This document shows positions 26,111 to 37,172 of a stretch of 64,000 nt of DNA, in pieces. The notes under the pieces were generated by a model, which was given only the letters and a program-made list of their open reading frames with translations, was not told the DNA's origin and did not search any database. Source of the DNA: Providencia vermicola (GTDB taxonomy: Bacteria > Pseudomonadota > Gammaproteobacteria > Enterobacterales > Enterobacteriaceae); NCBI RefSeq assembly GCF_020381325.1, contig NZ_JAGSPI010000003.1, forward strand, positions 1-64,000. Direction: 5' to 3'. Numbering within the stretch: position 1 is the first letter of the stretch; every line of letters begins with the position of its first letter. The position numbers were made by a program, and so were the translations under genes.

Positions 26111-27121
26111 CTAACTTTCAGGGTTAAACATAAGTTTTATTTTCTGACTGTTATTACGAATTAAACACTGCCAAGCCGTTCCTTTTATTTCTAAATGATT
26201 CGGATGGTAGAATTTTAGAGCACCCAATGGAATACTTCTGTCTAATTTAAAATGAGATTCTTCTGTAGTCACTTCCGCTTCTAAACCTGCACTTGCCATA
26301 ATAATCGCTTTATTCTGAGTATTAAAATACCCAAGAAGTAGAGGGAAATGGCCAGTAAACCCTGAGTCTTCTAGCAAATGATTTATTTGATTAATAATTT
26401 TATCAATATTGGGTAGTTTTTTATCTGGGTAGCTCACTGCATTTTTCAACAAATCATTGAAAACAACACGAATCAAAAACGCAGCCATGATCCCCTCTTG
26501 TGCTGAGCGCTCAGTATCAATGCAATAAAAACCGATTTGGCTTTCTGAAATTGGCGCTAAATCTAGCAGCAGTCCAAATCGGTTGGCCTCATTCAATTGG
26601 CGATAATTAATTCGATAACCATTAATAATCTGATGCACTGGTGGCTGCAATTGTTTCAATACGGCTAACATATCTTGCGTATTGCTTTGCATCAGAGACG
26701 CAATCTGGTGTATTTCATCACCAATTTGAGCGCTAAGATCATCTTCTTCGGGATAGAGAGCAGACAAAATTGTAATTTTGACTTCATCTAAATTCTTTAT
26801 TGGCTTAAGTAAAGCATCCTTTGCACCAAGACGAAACATGCGATCAAGTTGAGTAAAATCTGTCGTTGCGGAAATAACAATCACAGGTGTGGTTATATTG
26901 CTAGCAACCAATTCACGCATGAAGTCTTCCCCATTCATCACTGGCATATTTAGATCACAAAGAATAATATCAGGGTCAATTCTCTCGACCGTCAACATCT
27001 CAATCGCTTGTTGGCCATTACTTGCGGTATAGATCTCTAGCTCTAAACTTTCTAAGTACGTTTTCAAGATAGTACAGAAGGTGATTTCGTCTTCGATTAT
27101 CAATATTTTTCTATTTTTCAT
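26111..27121 (-). CDS. rssB: Response regulator RssB, adaptor for RpoS proteolysis
   Basis: Delivers the stationary-phase sigma factor RpoS to ClpXP. The 336-aa product (E. coli 337) has an N-terminal receiver domain with acidic pocket EDE, phosphorylatable Asp56 in ILCDLNMP and Lys in LLKPI near residue 106. A C-terminal PP2C-like domain without catalysis follows (about 200-336). The ATG at 27121 has TAGG upstream; the longer frame adds 12 unlikely residues. Its presence together with SdsR later in the window fits RpoS-centred stress control. Confidence 0.92.
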   Translation of the reverse strand: MKNRKILIIEDEITFCTILKTYLESLELEIYTASNGQQAIEMLTVERIDPDIILCDLNMPVMNGEDFMRELVASNITTPVIVISATTDFTQLDRMFRLGAKDALLKPIKNLDEVKITILSALYPEEDDLSAQIGDEIHQIASLMQSNTQDMLAVLKQLQPPVHQIINGYRINYRQLNEANRFGLLLDLAPISESQIGFYCIDTERSAQEGIMAAFLIRVVFNDLLKNAVSYPDKKLPNIDKIINQINHLLEDSGFTGHFPLLLGYFNTQNKAIIMASAGLEAEVTTEESHFKLDRSIPLGALKFYHPNHLEIKGTAWQCLIRNNSQKIKLMFNPES

Positions 27122-27246
27122 TTGATACCTACCGCAATAACCCTGTTTAATTAACAATACTATTATTCATATAATAAAATCATTTTTCATCCATCATTTG
27201 AGTATAGTGATTTTTCAATCTTCTACTTATTTTTATCGAGAGTATT

Positions 27247-27720
27247 ATGGATCACCAAGAAGAAAGTAAGTGCCATTGTGGCAGCAGAGCACAATTTGAA
27301 CATTGCTGTGCTCCATTCTTACGCAATGAAGCCACCCCAGAGACGCCTGAACAGCTTATGCGTTCACGTTATAGTGCCTATGTATTGCATAACGCTAATT
27401 ATCTAATTGAAACATGGCATCCAGATTGCAATGCACAAGAGTGGCGGCAAGAAATAACAAATAGCTTCAAGCATACACAATGGGTAGGGCTCCGTGTTAT
27501 TAGTTCTTCTTATGCTAAAAACGCCGATGAAGGCTATGTCGAATTTTCGGCTTGCTTTATTGATGAAAAAGCTGATCATAAACAGCTTATTCATGAACGT
27601 TCCCGCTTTATTCGTTTGAATTCGCGTTGGTATTACCTCGATGGTATTACCCCCAAAGTTGGACGTAACGATTTGTGTCCCTGTGGTTCTGGCAAAAAAT
27701 ATAAAAAATGCTGTGAATAA
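27247..27720 (+). CDS. ychJ: YchJ, SEC-C motif protein (UPF0225)
   Basis: Small protein of unknown function. The 157-aa product (E. coli 152) carries a SEC-C type zinc motif at each end: [13 protein letters not shown] at about residues 9-21 and [13 protein letters not shown] at the C terminus. A central NTF2-like YchJ domain ([16 protein letters not shown]) lies between them. It is divergent from rssB and followed by purU in the same direction, as in E. coli. Confidence 0.93.
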   Translation: MDHQEESKCHCGSRAQFEHCCAPFLRNEATPETPEQLMRSRYSAYVLHNANYLIETWHPDCNAQEWRQEITNSFKHTQWVGLRVISSSYAKNADEGYVEFSACFIDEKADHKQLIHERSRFIRLNSRWYYLDGITPKVGRNDLCPCGSGKKYKKCCE

Positions 27721-27824
27721 AACAAATACTTTCGTTATAAACACTATCTACCTACGCGAGTTCATTGCGCCGTATGTATTAGCCTGAAAAATAAGGCTCT
27801 GTTAGTTAAGGATTAGGCAGTTTC

Positions 27825-28673
27825 ATGCAACACAAAATTGTACAAAAAAAAATTCTCAGGACTATTTGCCCTGATGCGAAAGGATTAATCGCAAAAATCA
27901 CCAATATTTGTTACAAGCACCAACTCAACATTGTGCAAAATAATGAATTTGTGGATCACCATACGGGTCGTTTTTTTATGCGAACAGAACTTGAGGGTAT
28001 TTTTAATGATGAAACCCTCCTTGCCGATCTTGATGACGCATTACCCGCGGGTTCAAAACGTGAGCTCAATGCTTCTGGTCGCCTTCGTATTGTTATCATG
28101 GTGACCAAAGAAGCACATTGTTTGGGTGACTTGTTAATGAAGAGTGCTTACGACGGGTTAGATGTTGAAATTGCCGCCGTTATTGGTAATCACGACACAT
28201 TGAAAAACTTGGTTGAGCAATTTGGTATTCCATTCCATCATATTAGTCATGAAGGTTTAACTCGTGAACAACATGATGAAAAGATGACAGCGCAGATTGA
28301 TCAATATCAACCTGATTATGTCGTTTTAGCAAAGTATATGCGAGTTTTAACCCCTGAGTTTGTTCAGCATTACCCTAATCAAATTATTAATATTCATCAT
28401 TCATTCTTACCTGCTTTTATTGGTGCACGCCCCTATCATCAAGCTTATGAGCGTGGGGTGAAGATTATTGGCGCTACCGCACACTTTGTGAATGATAACT
28501 TGGATGAAGGTCCTATTATCACGCAAAACGTGATTAACGTTGACCATACATTTACAGCGGATGATATGATGCGAGCAGGTCGTGATGTCGAAAAAAATGT
28601 CTTAAGTCACGCGTTGTATTGGGTGTTGGCGCAACGTGTATTTGTATATGGCAACCGCACTATCATTTTATAA
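27825..28673 (+). CDS. purU: Formyltetrahydrofolate deformylase
   Basis: Hydrolyses 10-formyl-THF to formate and THF, supplying formate for PurT-dependent purine synthesis and balancing one-carbon pools. The 282-aa product (E. coli 280) has an N-terminal ACT domain (about residues 8-85) and a C-terminal formyltransferase-fold domain. The catalytic region INIHHSFLPAFIGARPYHQAY is near 205-225, and a conserved Asp lies in DNLDEGPII. It precedes tRNA-Tyr. Confidence 0.95.
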   Translation: MQHKIVQKKILRTICPDAKGLIAKITNICYKHQLNIVQNNEFVDHHTGRFFMRTELEGIFNDETLLADLDDALPAGSKRELNASGRLRIVIMVTKEAHCLGDLLMKSAYDGLDVEIAAVIGNHDTLKNLVEQFGIPFHHISHEGLTREQHDEKMTAQIDQYQPDYVVLAKYMRVLTPEFVQHYPNQIINIHHSFLPAFIGARPYHQAYERGVKIIGATAHFVNDNLDEGPIITQNVINVDHTFTADDMMRAGRDVEKNVLSHALYWVLAQRVFVYGNRTIIL

Positions 28674-28731
28674 ACAAATACACGTAAGGCCTTTTTTAGT
28701 CATAATTTGTAGTATTTACAATCATTAAGAA

Positions 28732-28760
28732 CAAAAAAACATCAAACGAATGTTTTTTTG
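28732..28760 (+). terminator. purU terminator
   Basis: CAAAAAAACAT (28732-28742) pairs exactly with ATGTTTTTTTG (28750-28760). The T tract lies inside the right arm. It separates purU from the tRNA promoter. Confidence 0.65.
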
Positions 28761-28771
28761 AAAATTAATGC

Positions 28772-28810
28772 TTTACAGCGGCGCGTCATTTGATATGATG
28801 CCGCCCGCTG
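28772..28810 (+). promoter_or_regulatory. tRNA-Tyr promoter with GC-rich discriminator
   Basis: TTTACA (28772-28777) and TATGAT (28794-28799) are spaced by 16 bases and followed by the GC-rich discriminator GCCGCCCGC. That discriminator is typical of stable-RNA promoters under stringent control. Transcription would begin near 28806, about 30 bases before the tRNA. Confidence 0.7.
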
Positions 28811-28836
28811 TGACCGATTACAGCAATTCAAAATCT

Positions 28837-28921
<85 letters not shown>

Positions 28922-28922
28922 T

Positions 28923-29798
28923 TTAAAGACACTCAACACCAAGCTTATCAACAACTCCCATAAAACGATTTAGTACACTTGAATGTGCCTTTGACTTATA
29001 GACATAACATTCACTCTGCCCCAATAATTTATTCAGTGATATATATATTAATGACTTATCGATTAATTCTTCTTCAGGATAGTGATCAATAATGCCAATA
29101 AAATCGCCATCTTGAATAAAACTCTGGCAACAACCAATATTATCCATTTGCCTCACACTCACTTTATTATCGAGTGTTTCTATTTTTTCTAATAAATCAC
29201 TCATCAGTGAACTTTTATAAAATGCAGGATCACAAAGCCATGTGCTTTCTTGTAACAATGCGACAAGGTCATGATTAAATTTCTCATAAAGAGCCTTACG
29301 GCAGTAAATACCCAATGGAGAATTCTCTATTTTTTTTTGTAATGAAAATCGTTCACTTATTACTTGTTCAGAGCTTAAAATCAGCGTATTTCCATCATAG
29401 TCAACTATTTCATCCACCTCGTCATAATTAAACCTTAATATATTTACTTGTACATTATTTTGATGAGCTGCTTGGTAAAGATTAATCAAATGATTTTCCT
29501 TTCCCCAGTCATAATAAATATTCGCCTCATTGACAATATAACCTGAAAAATGTTTTTTAGTGATTTCCTTCTCCTGCAGATATAGATCTCTTAGATCATT
29601 ATAAAGTTCCTGGCCATCCTTAGTTAATGTCATTCCAAATTTTTCTCGTTTAAAAAGCCGTTTACCTAGGCTTGTTTCAAAGTCCTTGATAGACTTAGCG
29701 ATAGGAGGCGTCGTTCGGTTCATCACTCTCGCGGCTTTACTTAACGAGCCATTTTCAACAACCGCCATAAACGCCTCTAATTTTCTTGAAAAGAACAT
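28923..29798 (-). CDS. LysR-type transcriptional regulator
   Basis: LysR-family regulator, 291 aa. The N-terminal winged helix-turn-helix (about residues 1-60) includes FMAVVENGSLSKAARVMNRTTPPIAKSI-type spacing and the following FKREKFGMTLTKDGQELY segment. The effector-binding domain (about 90-290) is poorly conserved and gives no ligand. It stops one base from the end of the tRNA-Tyr gene and has no divergent partner. The next 540 bases upstream are empty, so its target is not evident. High A+T and the tRNA boundary hint at acquisition by transfer. Confidence 0.85.
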   Translation of the reverse strand: MFFSRKLEAFMAVVENGSLSKAARVMNRTTPPIAKSIKDFETSLGKRLFKREKFGMTLTKDGQELYNDLRDLYLQEKEITKKHFSGYIVNEANIYYDWGKENHLINLYQAAHQNNVQVNILRFNYDEVDEIVDYDGNTLILSSEQVISERFSLQKKIENSPLGIYCRKALYEKFNHDLVALLQESTWLCDPAFYKSSLMSDLLEKIETLDNKVSVRQMDNIGCCQSFIQDGDFIGIIDHYPEEELIDKSLIYISLNKLLGQSECYVYKSKAHSSVLNRFMGVVDKLGVECL

Positions 29799-30339
29799 AT
29801 CTATGACCCCATTCTATTTATTAATATGTTAATCAACAAAATTATTATCCAATAAATAATATATTGATTATCCCATAACCAAAATCATTCAATAAAAAAT
29901 AAAATTTAATTTTTTATTGAATGAGTAACAATATTTCATAAAAGTATTTTTATAATTTCCAACATAGCAAAGCAATATATTATACTGTTTCTTTTAATTA
30001 TTTTTTATGCCACCACTATTAAATCACATTAAAATGCAAATAACCAATTGACTTTAAATGAAATTAACAATGTTTATTTTAAATAATTAACAACCATTTT
30101 TTAATCATCGACCATGACTTTATATTAATGACAATTGAATCACACACAATAAATTATAAATAATTAAATATACCCTTATTTATTTTTAATATAGCTATTT
30201 TTCATTACACCCCTGATGCATATCTTTAATTAATTGTTATTTTGTATATTAGCCAATAACCACTATCATATGGGTTACAGTGGCGATTGCATCTGTTAGA
30301 ATTAACCATAAGAATACTAAAAATAGGTGATAAAAATTC
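29799..30339. other. AT-rich gap upstream of xthA, no gene seen
   Basis: About 540 bases, among the most AT-rich in the window, with many A/T homopolymers. I see no gene on either strand, no tRNA and no clear repeat. The promoters of the LysR gene and of xthA must be within it; AGGTGA precedes the xthA ATG. Confidence 0.5.
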
Positions 30340-31152
30340 ATGAAATTCATATCGTTTAACATCAATGGTCTTCGTGCTCGCCCGCATCAACTTGCCGCTA
30401 TCATCGAAAAACATCAACCTGAGGTCATCGGCTTACAAGAAACCAAAGTACATGATGATATGTTTCCTTATGATGAAGTGAGCCAATTGGGTTATCATGT
30501 TTTTTATCACGGTCAAAAAGCACACTATGGTGTTGCGCTTCTGACTAAAAATGAGCCTATCGCTGTCCGTAAAGGCTTCCCGACTGATGATGAAGAAGCT
30601 CAACGACGAATTATTATGGCTGACATTCAAACAGAGCGGGGATTACTCACTGTAGTCAATGGTTACTTTCCTCAAGGTGAGAGCCGTGACCATCCAACAA
30701 AATTTCCTGCAAAAGAAAAATTTTACCGTGACTTACAAAGTTATGTGACTTCCACACAAACTGCGGATTCCCAGCTACTCATCATGGGTGATATGAATAT
30801 TAGCCCAACAGATTTAGATATTGGTATTGGCGATATCAACCGTAAGCGCTGGTTAAAGACAGGAAAATGTTCATTTTTACCTGAAGAACGAGAGTGGCTA
30901 GACAAACTAATAGGTTGGGGTTTAGTTGATACTTATCGCGCAAAAAACCCAGATGTCGATGACTGCTATTCATGGTTTGACTACCGTTCGAAAGGTTTCG
31001 ATGATAATCGTGGTTTACGCATCGATTTATTACTGGCATCCCATAAGTTAGCTGAACGCTGTATTGCAACAGGTATTGATTATGAAATTCGTGGAATGGA
31101 AAAACCGTCCGACCATGCCCCTGTTTGGTCTGAGTTCGATTTAACTAAATAG
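30340..31152 (+). CDS. xthA: Exodeoxyribonuclease III
   Basis: The main AP endonuclease of base-excision repair, also a 3'-5' exonuclease and 3'-phosphatase. The 270-aa product (E. coli 268) has the family residues Asn7, Glu34 (GLQETK), the GDMNISP motif and the C-terminal SDHAPVW with the catalytic Asp-His. It stands alone, convergent with topB. Confidence 0.96.
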   Translation: MKFISFNINGLRARPHQLAAIIEKHQPEVIGLQETKVHDDMFPYDEVSQLGYHVFYHGQKAHYGVALLTKNEPIAVRKGFPTDDEEAQRRIIMADIQTERGLLTVVNGYFPQGESRDHPTKFPAKEKFYRDLQSYVTSTQTADSQLLIMGDMNISPTDLDIGIGDINRKRWLKTGKCSFLPEEREWLDKLIGWGLVDTYRAKNPDVDDCYSWFDYRSKGFDDNRGLRIDLLLASHKLAERCIATGIDYEIRGMEKPSDHAPVWSEFDLTK

Positions 31153-31166
31153 TTAATATTCAGTTG

Positions 31167-31193
31167 AAAAGGCGCTCAAATCAGCGCCTTTTT
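31167..31193. terminator. Bidirectional terminator xthA / topB
   Basis: AAAAGGCGCT (31167-31176) pairs with AGCGCCTTTT (31183-31192), with T and A tracts on both flanks, between convergent stops. Confidence 0.88.
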
Positions 31194-31199
31194 ATTGAC

Positions 31200-33128
31200 T
31201 TAGCCATCGATTTTCTTCTTACTTTTCTGCGCAGTTTTAGCCGTTTTCTTACCGCCTTTACTTGGCGGTGGTGGTAACTCTCTAAATGCCCGTAAATTAG
31301 TAAACTGGCGTGCGTGATGAATAAGCTGTATCAATGTTTCACTCAGTGGATGCATAAAATCATCATAACGGGTTTGCTTTTCACTGATTTGCGTTAAAAC
31401 TGATTCCCAGTGCGCTGTCATATCAGGCAACGTAGCCATGTCAGGCAATACGTGAATCAAGGCTCTTCCGGCAGGAGATGAATGAATATAACGCCCTTTT
31501 TTATACAGAAACTGGCGTTTAAACAATAAATCGATAATCCCAGCTCGAGTTGCTTCAGTGCCAAGACCGTCTGTTTCTCGCAATACTTTTTTTAATGCTT
31601 TATCTTGAACAAATCGCGCAATACCCGTCATAGCAGAGAGTAAAGTGGCATCAGTAAAAGGCCTCGGTGGCTGAGTTTGCCTCTCAATCACTTCTCCTTT
31701 TTCACACAAAAGCTCATCATCTTTAGCGACAACAGGCAATGGCATCCCATCGTTTTCAGCATCACGCTCTTTCCCGCCTAAAACAACCCGCCAGCCTGCT
31801 TCAGCTAAGAAGCGAGCTTTGGCTACAAATTTGCCCTTTTCAATTTCCAGTTCAATCGTGCATTTGCGAAAAATGGCATCAGACATAAACTGGATAATAT
31901 ATTGGCGTGCAATTAGCTGATAAATATGATTTTCATTTTCTGTTAATTTTACCGCTGTTGTTTTAGCTGTAGGGATAATCGCATGGTGAGCATCAACTTT
32001 TTTATCATCCCAACAACGGTTTTTCTTATCTAATTCAGGTAGTTCAAATTCTGTTAAATCAGGTTGATGAACTGCAATTGCATTTAATACACTGTGTCGC
32101 CCTGCAAAGTGTTCATCAGGTAAATAACGGCTATCTGAACGTGGATAGGTGATTAATTTATGGGTTTCATATAAGCGCTGGCAGATATCCAATACTTCTT
32201 GCGCACTTAACGCATATTTTTTAGCGGCTTCTATTTGCAATGCAGACAATGAAAAAGGCAGTGGCGCAATTTCAGACTCTCGTTTGTCTTGATACAGCGT
32301 GACAATTGCGGGTTTTCCCTCAATACGAGATACGACATGCTCAGCCAACGGTCGATGAAATAAGCGCCCTTCTTCATCCTGATAATCAATACAAGACTCA
32401 CTCGGTTGCCAGGTCGCAACAAAGCGTTCATCGTTTGGGGTGACAATGTGCGCTTTCACTTCAAAAAAATCTTTAGGCACAAAATGTTCTATCTCTTCAT
32501 CACGCCTCACTACCAGCCCTAAAACAGGAGTTTGTACTCGACCAACAGAAAGAACACCTTGATAGCCGCCACGTTGCCCAAGCAACGTGTAAGCCCGAGT
32601 CATATTAATACCATACAGCCAATCTGCTCTCGCCCTCGCAAGAGCAGAAACACACAATGGGATAAACTCGCGGTTTTCCCTTAACCGGTCAATAGCGCGC
32701 TCAACGGCTTGGGGGTTAAGGTCATTGATAAGGCAGCGTTTAACGCTTTTGCGCTTTTCCACATCAAGTTTTAGAAAATCGAGCACTTCATCCACCAGCA
32801 ACTGGCCTTCTCTATCAGGGTCTCCTGCATGGATCACAACCGTTGCTTGTTTAAGTAGTGCTTCGATGGTTTTCAGTTGTTTGGTTACTGCGGCACGCGG
32901 TTTTAGCTGCCACTTTTCGGGAATAATTGGCAAGTCTTGCAAATTCCAACGCGCATAGCGTGGCTCATAAGCATCGGGCTCAGCCTGTTCAAGAAGGTGA
33001 CCAATGCACCATGTGACCGTTTGGCCATCACCGCATTTAATAAAACCATCCCCCCGTTGGTGAGGTTTTGGTAGTACATCGGCAATCGCTCTAGCAAGGC
33101 TCGGTTTTTCCGCAATAAACAAACGCAT
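31200..33128 (-). CDS. topB: DNA topoisomerase III
   Basis: Type IA topoisomerase that decatenates replication and recombination intermediates. The 642-aa product (E. coli 653) has the N-terminal TOPRIM domain ([16 protein letters not shown] and the metal site [12 protein letters not shown]) and the catalytic Tyr328 in [12 protein letters not shown]. It has a short basic Lys-rich tail with no zinc fingers, as usual for TopB. It starts 3 bases after selD, so it is co-transcribed with ydjA-selD as in E. coli. Confidence 0.96.
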   Translation of the reverse strand: MRLFIAEKPSLARAIADVLPKPHQRGDGFIKCGDGQTVTWCIGHLLEQAEPDAYEPRYARWNLQDLPIIPEKWQLKPRAAVTKQLKTIEALLKQATVVIHAGDPDREGQLLVDEVLDFLKLDVEKRKSVKRCLINDLNPQAVERAIDRLRENREFIPLCVSALARARADWLYGINMTRAYTLLGQRGGYQGVLSVGRVQTPVLGLVVRRDEEIEHFVPKDFFEVKAHIVTPNDERFVATWQPSESCIDYQDEEGRLFHRPLAEHVVSRIEGKPAIVTLYQDKRESEIAPLPFSLSALQIEAAKKYALSAQEVLDICQRLYETHKLITYPRSDSRYLPDEHFAGRHSVLNAIAVHQPDLTEFELPELDKKNRCWDDKKVDAHHAIIPTAKTTAVKLTENENHIYQLIARQYIIQFMSDAIFRKCTIELEIEKGKFVAKARFLAEAGWRVVLGGKERDAENDGMPLPVVAKDDELLCEKGEVIERQTQPPRPFTDATLLSAMTGIARFVQDKALKKVLRETDGLGTEATRAGIIDLLFKRQFLYKKGRYIHSSPAGRALIHVLPDMATLPDMTAHWESVLTQISEKQTRYDDFMHPLSETLIQLIHHARQFTNLRAFRELPPPPSKGGKKTAKTAQKSKKKIDG

Positions 33129-33131
33129 GAA

Positions 33132-34175
33132 TTAATCTATCACTTCAACTAGTGGGACATTGTCCTGATGAGGGAGTAATCTTCCGATAGACTGTAGCAA
33201 AACACCCTGCTGCTGTGCAATCTCTTTAATTTTAATGACTTCAGATGGTTTTACAGCAATAAGCAGTCCACCAGAGGTTTGAGGATCACACAATAATTGA
33301 CGCTGCATATCACTCATAGGACCAATAAGATGACCATAGCTATCAAAATTACGTGATGTTCCGCCTGGTACACACCCCGCTTCGATATATTTTTCAACAT
33401 CGGCTAATTTTGGCACTTTGCTAAAAGAAACCTGTGCGCGAACGCCAGAACCTTCGCAAATCTCACTTAAGTGGCCAAGTAAACCGAAACCTGTTACATC
33501 CGTCATTGCAGTGACACCTTCTAGGGGGGCTATCACTGCGCCGAGTTTATTCAACTGGCACATGGTTTCTGCGGCAAGATGCTGGTGCTCTTCTTTGAGT
33601 AAACCTTTTTTCTCCGCGGTCGTTAGCACGCCAATACCGAGTGGTTTTGTCAAAAGCAGCTCACAATCTGCTGTTGCAGCACTATTTTTTTTCACATATT
33701 CCGTATTGACAACACCCGTGACGGCCAAGCCAAAAATAGGCTCAGGGGCATCAATAGAGTGCCCACCCGCAAGGGAAATTCCAGCATCTGCACAAGCAGC
33801 ACGACCACCTTCAATCACTTCACGAGCAACCTCTGGTGGTAATTTGGCGATCGGCCATCCTAAAATCGCAATCGCCATAATTGGCTTACCACCCATCGCA
33901 AAAATATCGCTAATCGCGTTGGTTGCCGCAATGCGCCCAAATTCAAATGGAGAATCAACGATTGGCATAAAGAAGTCAGTGGTACTGATGATCCCAATAC
34001 CATTACCTAAATCGTAAACCGCAGCATCATCCTTAGTTTCATTGCCAACTAACAAATGTGGATCATGAAATTTGGCTTGTTCTGTATGTAAAATCTGTTC
34101 TAACACTTTCGGGGCAATTTTACAGCCGCAACCCGCTCCGTGACTGTATTGCGTTAGCCTAATTTTCTCAGTCAT
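33132..34175 (-). CDS. selD: Selenophosphate synthetase
   Basis: Makes selenophosphate from selenide and ATP for selenocysteine and selenouridine. The 347-aa length is the same as E. coli. The Cys-containing loop GAGCGCK (Cys16/Cys18, catalytic by analogy to E. coli Cys17) and the ATP-binding segment [11 protein letters not shown] are visible. The catalytic residue is cysteine and not selenocysteine, since no in-frame TGA is present. It is the middle gene of ydjA-selD-topB. Confidence 0.95.
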   Translation of the reverse strand: MTEKIRLTQYSHGAGCGCKIAPKVLEQILHTEQAKFHDPHLLVGNETKDDAAVYDLGNGIGIISTTDFFMPIVDSPFEFGRIAATNAISDIFAMGGKPIMAIAILGWPIAKLPPEVAREVIEGGRAACADAGISLAGGHSIDAPEPIFGLAVTGVVNTEYVKKNSAATADCELLLTKPLGIGVLTTAEKKGLLKEEHQHLAAETMCQLNKLGAVIAPLEGVTAMTDVTGFGLLGHLSEICEGSGVRAQVSFSKVPKLADVEKYIEAGCVPGGTSRNFDSYGHLIGPMSDMQRQLLCDPQTSGGLLIAVKPSEVIKIKEIAQQQGVLLQSIGRLLPHQDNVPLVEVID

Positions 34176-34185
34176 TATTGTTCCC

Positions 34186-34737
34186 TTAAAAATGTGTGAT
34201 AAAACTGTCCATATCTGGAGTTTGAACTTTTGCTGGTGATTTTAGTTCTGGAGTACCTAAGTAAAGGAAACCGACAATACGGTCATTTTCTTCGCAACCT
34301 AGCCCCGCACGAACAACGGCATCTTCAGTCCATGAACCTGAGCGCCAAATCCCACCAAAGCCTTGTGCAACCGCAGCCATTTGCATCGCTTGGACAGTAC
34401 AACTCGCGGCAACTAATTGCTCCCACTGTGGCACTTTAGCGTGCTCTTTAATTTTCGCGATCACTGTGATGATTAATGGAGCACGAAAAGGTGCATTACG
34501 TGCTTTTTCTTCAACTTCTGCACCTAAATTGCCTTCAATCGCTGCTTTTTCTAGCAATTGACTAAAGCGCTTAATACCCTCATCTTGCATAATAACGAAA
34601 TGCCATGGGCGTAATGCACCGTGATCGGGTGCTCTCATTCCTGCCGCAAGAATATTGTTAAGTTCTTCGCCTTGTGGTGCTGGTGTAGTGAGTCTGGAAG
34701 CTGAACGTCGGTTCAACAAAAGAGTTAAAGCATCCAT
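34186..34737 (-). CDS. ydjA: YdjA nitroreductase-family protein
   Basis: Small FMN-dependent oxidoreductase of the nitroreductase fold with unknown physiological substrate. The 183-aa length is the same as E. coli YdjA. The FMN-phosphate region RRSASRL (about 9-15), the [12 protein letters not shown] segment (about 37-48) and the [10 protein letters not shown] loop are visible. It is the first gene of the ydjA-selD-topB operon, 10 bases before selD. Confidence 0.93.
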   Translation of the reverse strand: MDALTLLLNRRSASRLTTPAPQGEELNNILAAGMRAPDHGALRPWHFVIMQDEGIKRFSQLLEKAAIEGNLGAEVEEKARNAPFRAPLIITVIAKIKEHAKVPQWEQLVAASCTVQAMQMAAVAQGFGGIWRSGSWTEDAVVRAGLGCEENDRIVGFLYLGTPELKSPAKVQTPDMDSFITHF

Positions 34738-35148
34738 ATTGGTCTCCGATTAAGAGTAGACTGATTTGATAATCATTCAATCAGGTAATTATACCCACAC
34801 AACCTATTGTTATAGTAAGCTTATCGTTACACTCTGACTTGCTTGACGATTAACGTGGGTTGCATTAATTAGATTATTAATTCATTGAATTATATCATTT
34901 GTCATGAGTGAAAAATATCATTGTGACATTGTATATCGCGCATAACAGATTTGTTATGCATAAAAAATGATTCATTATCAAATAACTGTATTGTTAATGA
35001 ATAAAATAGAAAGCAGTATCCAAAATAGTTTGTGCCACAAGTAGGCGGCAAGCGATTGAGTCCCTAGGAGCATACACAAGTATGTGACTAGGGCGAGTGA
35101 GTGAAGCCAACAACCTTGTGGTGCAAAATATGAAGGATAGGAGAAAAA
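34738..35148. other. ydjA-sppA divergent intergenic region
   Basis: About 410 bases. The left 280 are AT-rich and carry no recognised gene or box. The right end, 35017-35139, is an ERIC repeat, listed separately. The sppA ribosome site AGGAG at 35139-35143 lies immediately after the repeat. Confidence 0.55.
35017..35139. repeat. ERIC element (enterobacterial repetitive intergenic consensus)
   Basis: A 123-bp imperfect palindrome whose ends are TATCC and GGATA. The central part reads CCTAGGAGCATACACAAGTA, then TGTGACTAGGGCGAGTGAGT, then GAAGCCAACA, closely following the ERIC consensus (CCCAGGAGCTTACATAAGTA, AGTGACTGGGGTGAGCG, GCAGCCAAC). The family length is about 127 bp. It forms most of the probable sppA 5' leader and ends right at the ribosome site. 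ERICs are non-autonomous repeats transcribed as structured RNA. Confidence 0.92.
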
Positions 35149-37005
35149 ATGCGTCAAATATGGGACATCCTCGCCACCATCTTTAAAATCAGTTGGAAGG
35201 CACTTAACTTTATTCGGGAATTCGTTTTCAACGCAATTTTCCTTGTGCTGTTCTTCATTGTTATTGGGTCTTTTGCCCTTTATCAATCAGAATCTGAACC
35301 TGAAAAAAATTACTATGGTGCGTTGTATGTAGACTTACAAGGCGTGGTGGTTGACCAAGTCTCTGCACCTGATCCGTTCGGGCGTATGAGCCGCGAATTA
35401 TTAGGCTCCTCTAATAGTCGAATGCAAGAAAACTCTTTATTCGATATTGTCGATACCATTCGCACTGCCGCCGATGACGACCGTATTACAGGTATGGTAT
35501 TACGTCTTGATAACTTAGTCAGTGCAGATCAACCTTCCCTTGCTTATATCGGTAAAGCCATTACACAATTTAAGAGCAAAGGTAAGCAAGTTTATGCTGT
35601 AGGTAGCCATTTTTCTCAACCACAATACTACCTTGCAAGCTTCGCAGACGATATCTATCTTACACCACAAGGCTCTGTTGGTTTATATGGTTTCGCTACA
35701 AACAGCATTTACTACAAGTCATTGTTAGAAAAGCTGAAAATTAGTAGCCATATTTTCCGTGTCGGAACGTATAAATCTGCGGTTGAGCCTATGATGCGTG
35801 ATGATATGTCCCCTGAAGCGCGCCTTGCGAATCAGCAATGGTTAAATGCTTTATGGAACAATTATTTGGATGCGTTAGCGACTAACCGTAAAACGACCAC
35901 TACACAAATTTTCCCTGGTGCTGATACAGTCCTTAGCCAGCTACGTGCAGTTAAAGGTGATAGCGCTCAGTATGCATTAAAACAGAAATTGGTTGATAAC
36001 GTGTATACCAACGAGCAAGTCGAAGAGCTCCTCAGCAAGCACTTTGGCTGGAATAAAGACGATAAGCAATTCAATAATATTAGTATCTATGATTACTCAG
36101 CTAAGATTGCCGATACCAGTGCGAATCAAAGCGGCAACATTGCCGTCATCGTAGTGCAAGGCGCAATCATGGATGGCCCACAGACGCCAGGAATTGCTGG
36201 GGGTGATACCATAGCAGCACAAATTCGCGATGCCCGCCTTGATGACAATATCAAAGCGATTGTTCTGCGTGTGAATAGCCCTGGCGGAAGCGTTAGTGCA
36301 TCTGACCTTATTCGCAGCGAATTAGCGTCCGCCCATGCTGCAGGCAAACCTGTTGTTGTTTCTATGGGCGGCATGGCGGCATCAGGCGGTTACTGGGTTT
36401 CCACTCCTGCGGATTATATTATTGCAAGCCCAAGTACGCTAACGGGCTCAATTGGTATCTTTGGTGTAATTAATACCTTTGAAAAATCACTGGATTCTAT
36501 TGGCGTGTACACTGATGGGGTTTCCACTTCACCACTTGCCGATATCTCTATAACAAAAGGGATCAACCCACAATTTGCAGATATGATGCAAATCACCATT
36601 GAAAATGGTTATGATACCTTTATTAATCTTGTGGCTAAAGCGCGAAATAAAACCCCTGAGCAAATCGACAAAATTGCCCAAGGCCGTGTTTGGATTGGTC
36701 AAGATGCATTAAAAAATGGCCTTGTCGACCAACTGGGTGATTTTGATGACGCCGTAGATAAAGCCGCAGAATTGGCTAAACTATCAGAAGTACAATTGGA
36801 TTGGATGAAACCAGAGTTGTCCTTTATGGACCAGCTACTGCTTGAATTAACCAGTAATGTTCAAGCAGCCATGCCTGATGTTCTGCATGTGTTTCTACCG
36901 CCCGCTGTTGCAACAGATATTCGCCAGCAAGCTCAATTTTTCTTAAAAATGAATGACCCACAAAACCGTTATGCATTTTGCTTAAATTGCGCTGAAATTA
37001 ACTAA
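35149..37005 (+). CDS. sppA: Protease IV, signal peptide peptidase A
   Basis: Inner-membrane serine protease, active on the periplasmic side, that degrades cleaved signal peptides. The 618-aa length is the same as E. coli. A membrane anchor lies at about residues 25-50, followed by tandem N and C S49 domains. The Ser-Lys dyad is split between them: Lys209 in VGTYKSAVEP and Ser412 in GGMAASGGYW. The start follows AGGAGAAAAA. The leader is largely an ERIC element, which could influence expression. Confidence 0.96.
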   Translation: MRQIWDILATIFKISWKALNFIREFVFNAIFLVLFFIVIGSFALYQSESEPEKNYYGALYVDLQGVVVDQVSAPDPFGRMSRELLGSSNSRMQENSLFDIVDTIRTAADDDRITGMVLRLDNLVSADQPSLAYIGKAITQFKSKGKQVYAVGSHFSQPQYYLASFADDIYLTPQGSVGLYGFATNSIYYKSLLEKLKISSHIFRVGTYKSAVEPMMRDDMSPEARLANQQWLNALWNNYLDALATNRKTTTTQIFPGADTVLSQLRAVKGDSAQYALKQKLVDNVYTNEQVEELLSKHFGWNKDDKQFNNISIYDYSAKIADTSANQSGNIAVIVVQGAIMDGPQTPGIAGGDTIAAQIRDARLDDNIKAIVLRVNSPGGSVSASDLIRSELASAHAAGKPVVVSMGGMAASGGYWVSTPADYIIASPSTLTGSIGIFGVINTFEKSLDSIGVYTDGVSTSPLADISITKGINPQFADMMQITIENGYDTFINLVAKARNKTPEQIDKIAQGRVWIGQDALKNGLVDQLGDFDDAVDKAAELAKLSEVQLDWMKPELSFMDQLLLELTSNVQAAMPDVLHVFLPPAVATDIRQQAQFFLKMNDPQNRYAFCLNCAEIN

Positions 37006-37012
37006 TCGCCAT

Positions 37013-37042
37013 CCCCTCTAGCTTACTGGAGGGGGTTTCTCT
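37013..37042 (+). terminator. Probable sppA terminator
   Basis: CCCCTC (37013-37018) pairs with GAGGGG (37029-37034), followed by TTTCTCTT. The T tract is interrupted, so confidence is moderate. Confidence 0.6.
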
Positions 37043-37172
37043 TACTAAATACTCGATTTACCTCATTTCAATCTACAAATTAGCAATTTAACGATAGTAA
37101 TACACCAGTAATTACGTCAAAATTCGGATAATTATTTTCACTTCTCCATGCGCTAATAAATTAGGTAATCAA

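Noticed and set aside
33418-34017. Open frame of 199 codons opposite selD
   Set aside because: Antisense of a well-conserved SelD sequence with no sensible domain; spurious.
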